From Burkholderiales bacterium (GTDB lineage: Bacteria > Pseudomonadota > Gammaproteobacteria > Burkholderiales > Casimicrobiaceae), in assembly GCA_025981645.1 (NCBI GenBank), contig JAICXH010000007.1, positions 1-49,042 of the forward strand: a stretch of DNA of 49,042 nucleotides. Direction: 5' to 3'. Numbering within the stretch: position 1 is the stretch's first letter; each line of letters begins with the position of its first letter. The notes beneath the pieces were generated by a model. It was not told where the DNA came from. It ran no database searches and saw nothing but the letters and a program-made list of their open reading frames with translations. This document shows, in pieces, positions 12,426 through 20,368 of the stretch. The position numbers and the translations under genes were made by a program.

Positions 12426-12556
12426 CGGGCCCGCCGGATGAAAGTCCAAGGCGCCCTCCTGCGCTTGCGCGTTCGCTTCCGGTCGGCAGCCGCACACGCG
12501 GCAGGACGCTGGCGCCGGTGGCGAAGCGGCGTAAGCTCCGAGGCAGCGAACGCCGC

Positions 12557-14164
12557 ATGATCCCGACACCTGCCCGCGTGCCGCCCGGGGGCCCCGTCCT
12601 CTACGGGCGCAAGGATCGCGCAATCCTGACGCTCGAAGCGCTGCGCACGCTCGAGCGCCGTCACGCCGCGTTGCCGCTGATGGAACGCGCTGGACTCGCT
12701 GCTGCCGACGTCGCATCGGACATGATCGGGCAGCCGCATGCGCGCGTCGTCATACTCGCCGGTCCCGGCAATAACGGTGGTGACGCCTGCATCGTCGCGC
12801 GCCTCCTGCACGAGCGCGGCGGGACGGTCGAGGTGCTCGGGCGGCCACCGGCGACCGGTCTGTCCGTCGAGGCGACTGCAGCGTGGACGGCGCTACGCGC
12901 GGCGCAGGTGCGCGAGATCGAAGCCCCCCCCGACGAGCCGCCGGCGCTCGTCGTCGACGGCCTGTTCGGAATCGGTCTCGCGCGGCCGATCGCTGCACCG
13001 TGGTCGCAGTGGATCGGCTGGGCGAACGGCGGCGGTTCGCCGATCCTCGCGCTCGACATCCCGAGCGGTCTCGATGCGTCGACCGGCGTCGCACGCGCGC
13101 CAACGATCGTCGCGACGCGCACCACGACCTTCATCGCGCTCAAGCCCGGGCTCCTCACCGGCGACGGACCCGATCACTGCGGAACGATCTCGGTGCACGA
13201 CCTCGGACTCGATGACACTGCGGCAGCGCGCACTGGCGACTGCCTCACGTGGAGGGATCTCGCCATCGATCTGCCCGAGGTCCTCGTGCGCAACCGGCTT
13301 GCGACACACAAGGGGACGTTCGGCACCGCCGTCGTCGCCGGAGGCGCCGAAGGCATGGTCGGCGCAGCGCTGCTCGCCGCACGCGCCGCACTCACTCTCG
13401 GCGCCGGTCGCGTGGTCGTCGAGCTGATCGCGCGCGGCGGTCCCCGCTTCGATCCCACCGCGCCCGAACTCATGTTGAACGAAGCGCGGATCGACGACGC
13501 CAGCCCGTCGACGAATGGCGAACGATCGCCGGCAAGCGCTTCGCGCGGCCGGTGGCGCGCCACCGACGCGCAGGCGCTCGTCGTCGGCCCGGGGCTCGGG
13601 CGCAGCCCGCTCGCACGGGCGATCGTCGCGTCGGCCATCGCGAGCGATGTCCCGCTCGTGCTCGACGCCGATGCCCTCAACCTGGTCGCCGAAGAGCGGG
13701 GCGCGGCAGACGGCAATCTCTCCGAGGGGCTCGTACGACGCCGCGCCGCCACGATTCTCACCCCGCACCCGGCCGAAGCTGCGCGTCTCTTGCGCCGCGA
13801 CACGGCGGCCGTCCAGGGCGACCGCGTTGCCGCGGCCACAACGCTCGCCCGACGATTCCACGCCACCACGATCCTGAAGGGCGCCGGAAGCATCGTCGCG
13901 CATCCGGGAGATGGCTTCGACATCAATGCGACGGGCAATCCGGCGCTTTCGACCGCAGGGTCGGGCGACGTCCTCTCGGGAATGCTGGGCGCCCTACTCG
14001 CCCAAGGGATCACTGCGGCCGACGCCGCGCGCATCGCGGTGTGTGTGCACGGCGCAGCAGCCGATGCGCTGGTCGCCGACGGCATCGGCCCCGTCGGCGT
14101 TCGCGCGTCCGAAGTGATCGAGCGCGCACGCGCGCTCGTCAACGCCGCGCGGGGTCACGCGTGA
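12557..14164 (+). CDS. nnrDE: bifunctional NAD(P)H-hydrate epimerase / ADP-dependent NAD(P)H-hydrate dehydratase
   Basis: Repairs hydrated (damaged) NADH and NADPH. It is 535 aa with two domains. The N-terminal epimerase (about 1-225) has LPLMERAGLAAADVA and the AGPGNNGGDACIVARLL motif (69-85). The C-terminal ribokinase-like dehydratase (about 240-535) has THKGTFGTAVVAGG, LDADALNLVAE, ILTPHPAEAARLL and the catalytic STAGSGDVLSGMLGAL with Asp471. The ATG at 12557 gives the normal length; a longer open frame upstream lies in the gltI promoter region and is discounted. It is convergent with the quinone oxidoreductase gene. Confidence 0.95.
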   Translation: MIPTPARVPPGGPVLYGRKDRAILTLEALRTLERRHAALPLMERAGLAAADVASDMIGQPHARVVILAGPGNNGGDACIVARLLHERGGTVEVLGRPPATGLSVEATAAWTALRAAQVREIEAPPDEPPALVVDGLFGIGLARPIAAPWSQWIGWANGGGSPILALDIPSGLDASTGVARAPTIVATRTTTFIALKPGLLTGDGPDHCGTISVHDLGLDDTAAARTGDCLTWRDLAIDLPEVLVRNRLATHKGTFGTAVVAGGAEGMVGAALLAARAALTLGAGRVVVELIARGGPRFDPTAPELMLNEARIDDASPSTNGERSPASASRGRWRATDAQALVVGPGLGRSPLARAIVASAIASDVPLVLDADALNLVAEERGAADGNLSEGLVRRRAATILTPHPAEAARLLRRDTAAVQGDRVAAATTLARRFHATTILKGAGSIVAHPGDGFDINATGNPALSTAGSGDVLSGMLGALLAQGITAADAARIAVCVHGAAADALVADGIGPVGVRASEVIERARALVNAARGHA

Positions 14165-14186
14165 CCCCACACCACGACCAGCGCGA

Positions 14187-15161
14187 TCACGGCAGCAGCA
14201 GCGTCGATCCGACGGTCTGGCGCGATTCAAGCGCGCGATGCGCCTCGGCCGCCTCGGCGAGTGGCCAGGTCTGGCGGATGTCCGCCCGAATCTTCCCGGC
14301 ACGTACCATCGCGAAGAGCTCGCCCGCCATCGTCGTCAGGGCGCTCCGCGTCGCCGCATAGGTGAAGAGTGTCGGTCGCGTGATGTCGAGCGAGCCCTTG
14401 CGCGCGAGGAGGCCGAGATCGAACGGCGGAATCGGTCCCGATGCAGCGCCGAAGCAGACGAGCATCCCGCGCGGCGCGAGGCAGTCGAGCGATCGCTGCC
14501 AGGTGTCCTTGCCGATCGAGTCGTAGGCGACCGGGACGCCCCGTCCGCCGGTGATCTCGCGCACGCGCTCGTCGAACTTTTCGCGCGTGTACACGATCAC
14601 GTGCGCGCACCCGCTGTCGCGCGCGAGAGAAGCCTTCGCGTCCGAGCCGACGGTGCCGATCATCGTGACGCCGAGCGCGCGTGCCCATTGGCAAGCGATC
14701 AGCCCGACACCGCCGGCGGCGGCGTGGAAGAGAATCGTTTCGCCGCCGTGCAGCACGAAGGTCTGCCGAAACAGGTACTGCACGGTCAACCCCTTCAGCA
14801 TCAGTGCCGCAGCAACCCGATCGTCGACGCCCTCGGGGAGCGCCACCAGCTTGTCCGCGGCCATCACGCGCTCGGTACTGTAGGCGCCGACGCTGCTCGT
14901 ACAGTACGCGACGCGATCGCCCGGACGCAGCCAGTCGACGCCTTCGCCGACCGCCTCGACCACACCCGCCGCCTCGGTGCCGATCCCCGACGGCATCGTC
15001 AGCGGATAGAGGCCGCTGCGGTGGTACGTATCGAGATAGTTGACGCCGATCGCCGTGTGGCGCACGCGCGCTTCACCGGGGCCAGGGTTACCGACCTGCA
15101 CCTCTTCGTAGCGCAGAACTTCGGGGCCGCCCTGGCTTTGGATGCGGATTGCGTGGGCCAT
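14187..15161 (-). CDS. qor: NADPH:quinone oxidoreductase (zinc-independent MDR family, QorA-like)
   Basis: Medium-chain dehydrogenase/reductase without zinc that reduces quinones with NADPH. It is 324 aa, matching the E. coli enzyme length. Visible motifs are GVNYLDTYHRSGLYP, GTEAAGVVEAVGEGV, the nucleotide-binding HAAAGGVGLIACQWA, and YDSIGKDTW. The ATG at 15161 is preferred over a GTG three codons upstream because an AAGG sits 8 bases before it. It is divergent from the HAD-like gene. Confidence 0.92.
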   Translation of the reverse strand: MAHAIRIQSQGGPEVLRYEEVQVGNPGPGEARVRHTAIGVNYLDTYHRSGLYPLTMPSGIGTEAAGVVEAVGEGVDWLRPGDRVAYCTSSVGAYSTERVMAADKLVALPEGVDDRVAAALMLKGLTVQYLFRQTFVLHGGETILFHAAAGGVGLIACQWARALGVTMIGTVGSDAKASLARDSGCAHVIVYTREKFDERVREITGGRGVPVAYDSIGKDTWQRSLDCLAPRGMLVCFGAASGPIPPFDLGLLARKGSLDITRPTLFTYAATRSALTTMAGELFAMVRAGKIRADIRQTWPLAEAAEAHRALESRQTVGSTLLLP

Positions 15162-15258
15162 GCGCGTCACCTTGCGTCGATCGGAAGAACGTTATCGTAG
15201 CGCATGCGACCGAACGCCGCCGCAAACTTCGCCAACCGTCGGGGAGCGCCGCAAGCCC

Positions 15259-15264
15259 TAGAAT
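15259..15264 (+). promoter_or_regulatory. candidate -10 box (TAGAAT) for the HAD-like gene
   Basis: TAGAAT places the start of transcription near 15271, just before an AAGGGAGA ribosome site that serves a TTG start at 15287. This layout argues against the in-frame ATG at 15263, which overlaps the box itself. Confidence 0.4.
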
Positions 15265-15286
15265 GGGGTCTGAAGGGAGAATTGCG

Positions 15287-15757
15287 TTGATCGACATCGC
15301 CGTACCTGGATTCGGGCTTCTCGAGCTGACGGCCGTCGTCTGCGATTTCAACGGCACGCTCGCCCGCGACGGGCAACTGGTGGACGGTGTGCCGGAGCTG
15401 CTCGCCCGCGTCTCGCGACTCCTCACCGTGCATGTGGTAACGGCCGACACCTTCGGCACGGTGCGGAGCGCTCTTGCCAGCACAGGCTGCGACGTCGCGG
15501 TCATCGATGGGCCCGACCAGGCTCTCGCCAAGGCCGCATTCGTCGAGCGCATCGGCGCTTCGGGCGTCGTCGCGATCGGCAATGGACGCAACGACCGCCT
15601 GATGCTCGCGAGTGCCGCCCTCGGTATCGGCGTGATCGGTGACGAGGGCATCGCCGGCGAAGCGCTGTCCGCCTGCGACATCGTCGCGCGGAACATCGGT
15701 GACGCACTCGGCCTGCTGCTCGAGCCGCGGCGCGTCATTGCGTCGCTTCGCGACTGA
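15287..15757 (+). CDS. HAD-superfamily protein of the soluble P-type-ATPase-like group
   Basis: A 156 aa protein resembling the isolated phosphorylation domain of P-type ATPases. The nucleophile motif is VVCDFNGTLARDG with Asp20; the second acid of the usual DxD is Asn22, as is common in this group (DxNGT). A GNGRNDRLMLASAALGIGVIG segment supplies the conserved acidic loop. Metal-dependent phosphatase activity is inferred from the family; the substrate is unknown. The TTG start follows a good ribosome site and gives the family-typical N-terminus MIDIAVPGFG. Confidence 0.8.
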   Translation: MIDIAVPGFGLLELTAVVCDFNGTLARDGQLVDGVPELLARVSRLLTVHVVTADTFGTVRSALASTGCDVAVIDGPDQALAKAAFVERIGASGVVAIGNGRNDRLMLASAALGIGVIGDEGIAGEALSACDIVARNIGDALGLLLEPRRVIASLRD

Positions 15758-15819
15758 GCCTGGGGCGTGCCGCGGCGACCGATCCGGTCGGCGACTCCAA
15801 GACCCGGCCCCCGGGGACA

Positions 15820-17328
15820 CTAGTGGGCGTACCGACTCGGGCGCCGCGGCACGACGCGCGAACGCGATCGTTCGCGCGCAACCGCCTTCGGCTCGCGCAA
15901 CACCTGCCGCAGTTTGCCGCTCTTCGCATCGAACTGCGGCGCGAGCACATCGAGCTCGATCGCGACGCTTGGCGCGCCCTGACCTTCGAGATAGCGGACA
16001 AGCGCGTCGCTCGCCAGACGAAAGGCAGCACCGCGCTCGCGCGGGTCGCCCCCGCCGATCCGCAGCAGCAGTCGATCGACCTCGACCTGGACGAGCTGGA
16101 AGCGATGCGTGTGGATCGCCTGCTCCACGACATCGGTGAGCGCGAACGGCGCGAGCGCGACCGCACCGCCGTCGGCGGCGCGAACCTCGAGCACGTCGTC
16201 GCGCCGGCCCTCGACGCGGATCGCCGGGAGCGGATTGCCGCAGCGGCACCGCTCGGGATTCACGGTGACCGAGTCGCCAAGGTCGTAGCGGATGATCGGT
16301 TGCACGTGATTGGCGAGATTGGTGACGAGCACCGTGTGCGACGGCTCACCGGGACGAACCGGGCGGTAGTCGGCATCGACGGCCTCGACGAGCACCCAGT
16401 CGCCATTGACGTGCAGCCAATCGTCGGCACAGCCGAACGCGATGCTCATGCATTCGGAAGCGCCGTACTCGTTCACCACCGGGCAGCCCCATGCGTGCTC
16501 GAGCGCAGCCCGCGCAGACGGCGCAAGCGCTTCACCCCCAGCCCAGACGAGGCTGGGATAGACGCGCAGCCGCCCTGCGCGGCGCTCGTCGGCGAGCACC
16601 TGCAGCATCGCCGGGTAGGTCGCGAGGTATGCCGGACCGAACGCGTTCAATTGCGCCACGAGCTCGGGTACGGGGACCGCGATCGAGAAGCTCCGTGCCG
16701 CGAGACGCGGCATTGCGCGGCACGCGCGCTGCCATGAGACGATGCTCGCGAAGTGCTCGGCGGTCGCCGCGATCAATGCGGCGCGGCCACCCTTGATCAG
16801 TCCCGCGAAGCAATGCGAAGCGAGGCGTCCTGCGCTCATCTGCACGGCGATCAACGCATCGTAGACTTCGAGGGCACGATCGTCCTGCACGAAGATCCCG
16901 CAGTCGCCGCTCGTGCCCGAACTCTGCCAGACGACGTAGCGGTCGAGGTAGCGCTGACCGACGCGCGACGGATCGGCGAGGAGCGCGTCGATCCCGCTTC
17001 GGCGGACCGCCGCATCGGTCACCCAGTCGTCGAACCGCTCCATCAGATCGCGTTTGCGGGTGACCGGCAACTCGCGGGGTATCGGCGTCGCGCCGGCGTT
17101 GCAGTAGAGCTCGCGCAACAGCGGCGAGTGGCGCCTCGCGTGTGCGACCAGCGCGTCGAAGCGCAGCCGCGCCGCATCGCGGAGCACGTTGGCGCCGGCC
17201 GCTCGACTCCACCAGAGCTGCCAAACGCCGGGCCACCACGCCACCGGATGCCCGGCCGCGTCGGCGGACGCGACGGGAAGCGGCAGCGGGCGCCTCGCTC
17301 CGAACGGATCGTGGTCGCCGGCGACCAT
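15820..17328 (-). CDS. PaaK-like adenylate-forming enzyme of unknown substrate
   Basis: A 502 aa member of the phenylacetate-CoA ligase/coenzyme F390 synthetase-like family. The P-loop is VVWQSSGTSGDCGIF, the adenine and ATP motifs are WAGGEAL and VVNEYGASEC, and the hinge region holds PIIRYDLGDSVTV. A Cys pair in RCRCGNPLPAIRVEGRRDD is typical of the family. It is not the pathway PaaK, which lies at 43.5 kb and is 435 aa. The neighbours (a HAD-like protein, DUF190/CrcB) give no substrate. Activation of an aryl or fatty acid by adenylation is the general inference. The C-terminus is unusually Arg-rich. Confidence 0.75.
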   Translation of the reverse strand: MVAGDHDPFGARRPLPLPVASADAAGHPVAWWPGVWQLWWSRAAGANVLRDAARLRFDALVAHARRHSPLLRELYCNAGATPIPRELPVTRKRDLMERFDDWVTDAAVRRSGIDALLADPSRVGQRYLDRYVVWQSSGTSGDCGIFVQDDRALEVYDALIAVQMSAGRLASHCFAGLIKGGRAALIAATAEHFASIVSWQRACRAMPRLAARSFSIAVPVPELVAQLNAFGPAYLATYPAMLQVLADERRAGRLRVYPSLVWAGGEALAPSARAALEHAWGCPVVNEYGASECMSIAFGCADDWLHVNGDWVLVEAVDADYRPVRPGEPSHTVLVTNLANHVQPIIRYDLGDSVTVNPERCRCGNPLPAIRVEGRRDDVLEVRAADGGAVALAPFALTDVVEQAIHTHRFQLVQVEVDRLLLRIGGGDPRERGAAFRLASDALVRYLEGQGAPSVAIELDVLAPQFDAKSGKLRQVLREPKAVARERSRSRVVPRRPSRYAH

Positions 17329-17342
17329 CGCTCGCTTGCGGC

Positions 17343-17675
17343 CTAGCCTCCGGCCGCTTCCCCGTTAATCACTCCGATTTCGACCGGGACGCGCAAATAA
17401 AAGATCCTGATCCCCTCGGCCCGGATCCGCTCGAGCAGCCGGTTCGCCTCGTCGTCGGTGACCGCGAAGTCGACCTCGACGGTGAGGTCGCCGGCGAGTT
17501 CGAAGAAGCGCTCTTCGTGAAGCACGCCCTGCTGTCCGAAGCCCGCAATCGCGCGAAATGCCGAGCCGCCGTGGATGCCGAGGCCCTTCGCCTGCTCGAG
17601 CAGCCACTCGTAGAGAAGGATGTGCCGGTGCTTGCGATTCTCGTGCGCGTAGAAGCGAAGCAGCGTCCCGTTCAT
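17343..17675 (-). CDS. DUF190 family protein (CrcB partner)
   Basis: A 110 aa cytosolic protein of the DUF190 family, which has a PII-like ferredoxin fold and often sits beside crcB. Visible features are RFYAHENRKHRHILLYEWLLE, AKGLGIHGGSAFRAIAGFG and VEVDFAVTDDEANRLL. The ATG overlaps the crcB stop by 4 bases (ATGA), so the two are translationally coupled. A role in controlling or sensing fluoride export is inferred from this coupling. Confidence 0.85.
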   Translation of the reverse strand: MNGTLLRFYAHENRKHRHILLYEWLLEQAKGLGIHGGSAFRAIAGFGQQGVLHEERFFELAGDLTVEVDFAVTDDEANRLLERIRAEGIRIFYLRVPVEIGVINGEAAGG

Positions 17676-18073
17676 GACGATGATCCCCAAGCGAAGGCCG
17701 CGCGCATCAGCAGGATCCCGATCACCGTCATCGCGAGCGATCCCACGACGTGGGCGGCGATGCCGACGGTTCCCCACAGCCACTCGCGCCGCATCAGCAG
17801 CGACGTCATCTCGGCCGAGAACGTCGAGAACGTGGTGAGACCGCCGAGAAAGCCGGTCATCACGAAGAGCCTCGCCTCGGCGCCGAGCAGCGCATGCCGC
17901 GCGACGAGTTCCATTGCGAGCCCCATCATGAGGCCGCCGGCGAGGTTCGCCGTCAGCGTGCCGAGCGGAAGGGTCGGGAAGACCGGATTGAGGGCAATGC
18001 CGAGCGCCCAGCGCAGCCACGCCCCGACGGCAGCACCCACACCGACGGCAAGCACCGAACTCCAAGGGACCAC
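17672..18073 (-). CDS. crcB: fluoride ion channel CrcB/FluC
   Basis: Small dual-topology fluoride channel, 133 aa with four hydrophobic helices. Conserved residues include GTLTANLAGG with Asn43 and the pore motif TTFSTFSAE (residues 80-88) with the two phenylalanines that line the fluoride path. The start is GTG, preceded by a very strong GGAGGGAGG site. A single crcB copy is seen, consistent with a homodimer. A TAGAAT on the minus strand at 18170-18175 may be the -10 box. I do not find a convincing fluoride riboswitch core in the leader. Confidence 0.93.
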   Translation of the reverse strand: MVPWSSVLAVGVGAAVGAWLRWALGIALNPVFPTLPLGTLTANLAGGLMMGLAMELVARHALLGAEARLFVMTGFLGGLTTFSTFSAEMTSLLMRREWLWGTVGIAAHVVGSLAMTVIGILLMRAAFAWGSSS

Positions 18074-18169
18074 GCACGACCTCCCTCCGCGACGACGGCA
18101 TCGGCATCGACCGCCGGGCCCACGACCAAGACATCACGCCGGGCCTCCCCGCTTGCCACCCTGTCGGCG

Positions 18170-18175
18170 ATTCTA
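18170..18175 (-). promoter_or_regulatory. candidate -10 box (TAGAAT) for crcB-DUF190
   Basis: TAGAAT on the minus strand in the 206-base gap between crcB and the divergent hydroxylase gene, about 97 bases before the crcB GTG. No clear -35 element is seen. Confidence 0.3.
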
Positions 18176-18279
18176 GCCACCCACTCCCGGAGCGACAAGC
18201 GACGGGAATATCATTGAGTTCCGGCACTAGCCGCCACACGCACGGTCCATCGCACTGTCAGCGTCATGGAGATCTGCCG

Positions 18280-18813
18280 ATGCGCCTTACCCGCGCCGGA
18301 TATTTTGCGGACTTTCTCGTCTATCCCCTGTTGCTGGGGCTGCTCGCGTGGCTCTCGCTTGACCACGAGGTCGTGCACGAACGGCTGCTCTGGCTTGCGG
18401 CAGCCGCGGCGGGTGTCGCCGTCTGGACGCTGATCGAGTACATCCTGCACCGATATGTGTTGCACGGCGTACCGCCGCTGCGGCAGATGCATGCTCGGCA
18501 CCACGCGTCACCGACCGAGCTGATCGGCACGCCGAGCTGGTTCAGCGTCGCGGTCTTTGGCGGACTTGTGTTCGCGCCGCTCGTCCATTGGGCGCAGGCG
18601 AGCATCGCCTACGGTGCAACCGCCGGCCTGATGCTGGGCTACCTCTGGTACGTCGCGGTCCACCACGCGACGCATCACCGACGTGCGCGGCTGGGGTCGT
18701 ACCTGCATCGCGCCAAGCTGCGCCACGCCGTGCACCATCACGCGCAGGAGCCGTGCAATTTCGGGGTCACGACGTCGCTCTGGGACCGCGTCTTCGGCAC
18801 GGCGAGCCCCTGA
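18280..18813 (+). CDS. fatty-acid-hydroxylase/sterol-desaturase superfamily membrane protein
   Basis: A 177 aa integral membrane di-iron enzyme candidate. The histidine clusters that bind iron are all present: EYILHRYVLHG, MHARHHASP, VHHATHHRR and LRHAVHHHAQEP. Hydrophobic segments separate the pairs. It is on the short side of the family. The chosen ATG has a GGAG 8 bases upstream; a longer open frame begins at 18214 without one. Its 3' end overlaps the convergent sugar kinase by 76 bases. The lipid substrate is unknown. Confidence 0.85.
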   Translation: MRLTRAGYFADFLVYPLLLGLLAWLSLDHEVVHERLLWLAAAAAGVAVWTLIEYILHRYVLHGVPPLRQMHARHHASPTELIGTPSWFSVAVFGGLVFAPLVHWAQASIAYGATAGLMLGYLWYVAVHHATHHRRARLGSYLHRAKLRHAVHHHAQEPCNFGVTTSLWDRVFGTASP

Positions 18814-19736
18814 CTGCGCAGCAACGCGGCGACCGCGTTGGAGCGCGGCAGCGGAGCGACGGCGCCATATCCGGTCGTCGCGAGCGCTGCGGCCGCATTG
18901 GCGTAGCGCGCCGCGTCGGGCGCTGCGTCGCCTGCGGCAATTCGCGCGAGGAACGCGCCGTCGAAGCAGTCTCCGGCACCGGTCGCATCGACGGCATCGA
19001 CCGGAATGCCCGCGATGCGGTCCGCGCAATCGTGTTGCGAGACGTAACAACCGTCGCGGCCGAGCTTCACGACGACGACCGCGACGCCGAGCGCGTGGCA
19101 CTCGTCGGCGATTCGCCGCGGATCGTCGCTGCCGAACAGATGCCTCGCGTCGTCGGCGCCGGGGAGCGCGAAATCGCAGCGGCGCAGCGTTTCCACGACG
19201 ATCGCGCGTGCGCGTGCCAGCGGCCACAGCGCGGGGCGCAGGTTCGTGTCATAGGCGACGCGCGCGCCGGCGCGATGCGCGAGGTCGATCGCCGCGAAGC
19301 AGGCGTCGCACGCGGTTGCCGAGATCGCCTGGCTGATCGCCGAGACGTGCAGCAGGCGCGTATTCGTCAGGCATCGCTCGGGAAGCCCTGCCGGTGCGAG
19401 GCGCGACGCCGCGGAACCGCTCCGCAGATAGGCGAAGTGATGGCCGGCGTCGTCGTGGGTGACGAAGTAGACGCCGGTCGGCGCGGCCGCATCGATCGCG
19501 ACCGCCGACGTGTCGACGCCCTCCGCCGACCAAAGCGATACGAGCTCGCGTCCGAACACGTCGTCGCCGACACGCGTCACGTAGGCGCAGCGAGCGCCGA
19601 GGCGCGAAGCGGCGATGACCGCATTGGACGTGTCGCCACCGAAGCCCTGCAGCCAGCCGCGCGCGGCGCCGCCTCGCGCGCGATTGAATTCGACCATCGC
19701 TTCGCCGAGTGCAACGAGATCGAAGGGTGTCTTCAT
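18738..19736 (-). CDS. kdgK: PfkB-family sugar kinase, probable 2-dehydro-3-deoxygluconokinase
   Basis: Phosphorylates 2-keto-3-deoxygluconate to KDPG. It is 332 aa. Family signs are LGEAMVEFN and GGDTSNAVIAASRLG at the N-terminus, AYDTNLRPALW, VKLGRDGCY, and the catalytic DAVDATGAGDCFDGAFLAR. The ATG overlaps the aldolase stop by 4 bases, so it is coupled to it. The C-terminal about 25 codons overlap the convergent hydroxylase gene. Assignment to 2-ketogluconate or another keto sugar cannot be excluded by sequence alone. Confidence 0.85.
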   Translation of the reverse strand: MKTPFDLVALGEAMVEFNRARGGAARGWLQGFGGDTSNAVIAASRLGARCAYVTRVGDDVFGRELVSLWSAEGVDTSAVAIDAAAPTGVYFVTHDDAGHHFAYLRSGSAASRLAPAGLPERCLTNTRLLHVSAISQAISATACDACFAAIDLAHRAGARVAYDTNLRPALWPLARARAIVVETLRRCDFALPGADDARHLFGSDDPRRIADECHALGVAVVVVKLGRDGCYVSQHDCADRIAGIPVDAVDATGAGDCFDGAFLARIAAGDAAPDAARYANAAAALATTGYGAVAPLPRSNAVAALLRSQGLAVPKTRSQSDVVTPKLHGSCA

Positions 19737-20368
19737 CCGCGACGCGCGGGCAGCGACCGGAACGCGCTCGCGTAGGCAGCAGCAGCGGCCGCGACGCTCG
19801 CGGCATCGCTGCCGGGCCGATACAGGTTCGAGCCGGTACCGAACCCGGTCGCTCCCTCGGCCCACCATGGCGCCATGTTGTCCGGTCGGATGCCGCCCAC
19901 GGCGAAGACTCGCGTCGCCGGCGGGAGCACGGCGCGCCACGCACGCAACACGACCGGGACCATCGCCTCGGCCGGGAAGAGTTTCAGCCCGTCCGCACCG
20001 GCGGCGAGCGCTGCGAACGCCTCGGTCGGCGTCGCGACGCCGGGCAGGCAGGCGAGGCCGAGGCGCTTCGCCTCACGAATGACCGTGGCGTCGGCATGGG
20101 GCATGACGATGAGCCTGCCGCCGGCGTCGCGAACGCGCGCGACATCGGCGGGATCGACGACCGTGCCGGCGCCGATCAGGCAATCGTCGCCGTATGCGTT
20201 GGCGAGCGCAGCGATCGACTGCAGCGGGCGCGGGGAGTTGAGCGGAACCTCGAGGATACGAAAACCCGTCGCGTGGAGCGTGTCGCCGACCGCGGCGACC
20301 TCGTCCGGGGCGATTCCGCGCAGCACCGCGACGAGCGGCAGCGGCGCGAGGTACGCGTCAAGATCCAC
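19733..20368 (-). CDS. dgoA: 2-dehydro-3-deoxy-6-phosphogalactonate aldolase (KDPG/KDPGal aldolase family)
   Basis: Class I aldolase that splits KDPGal (and possibly KDPG) into pyruvate and glyceraldehyde 3-phosphate. It is 211 aa. VAVLRGIAPDE supplies the catalytic Glu, and the Schiff-base Lys is Lys129 in GADGLKLFPAEAM. LEVPLNSPRPLQSI and FAVGGIRPDNM are more like DgoA than Eda. It overlaps dgoK upstream by 11 bases and kdgK downstream by 4, so the three form one unit. Confidence 0.9.
   Translation of the reverse strand: MDLDAYLAPLPLVAVLRGIAPDEVAAVGDTLHATGFRILEVPLNSPRPLQSIAALANAYGDDCLIGAGTVVDPADVARVRDAGGRLIVMPHADATVIREAKRLGLACLPGVATPTEAFAALAAGADGLKLFPAEAMVPVVLRAWRAVLPPATRVFAVGGIRPDNMAPWWAEGATGFGTGSNLYRPGSDAASVAAAAAAYASAFRSLPARRG

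Noticed and set aside
10485-12560. Very long plus-strand open frame (about 690 codons) opposite gltJ and gltI
   Set aside because: It covers genes with clear transporter motifs on the other strand and its translation is low-complexity Arg/Asp/His-rich, as expected for an antisense frame in GC-rich DNA.
18074-18279. Fluoride riboswitch upstream of crcB
   Set aside because: The minus-strand leader was read for the conserved GGCGATGG core and the downstream CTGATGACGCC-type element. Only loose GATG matches occur, so no riboswitch is called. A covariance-model search of this interval would settle it.
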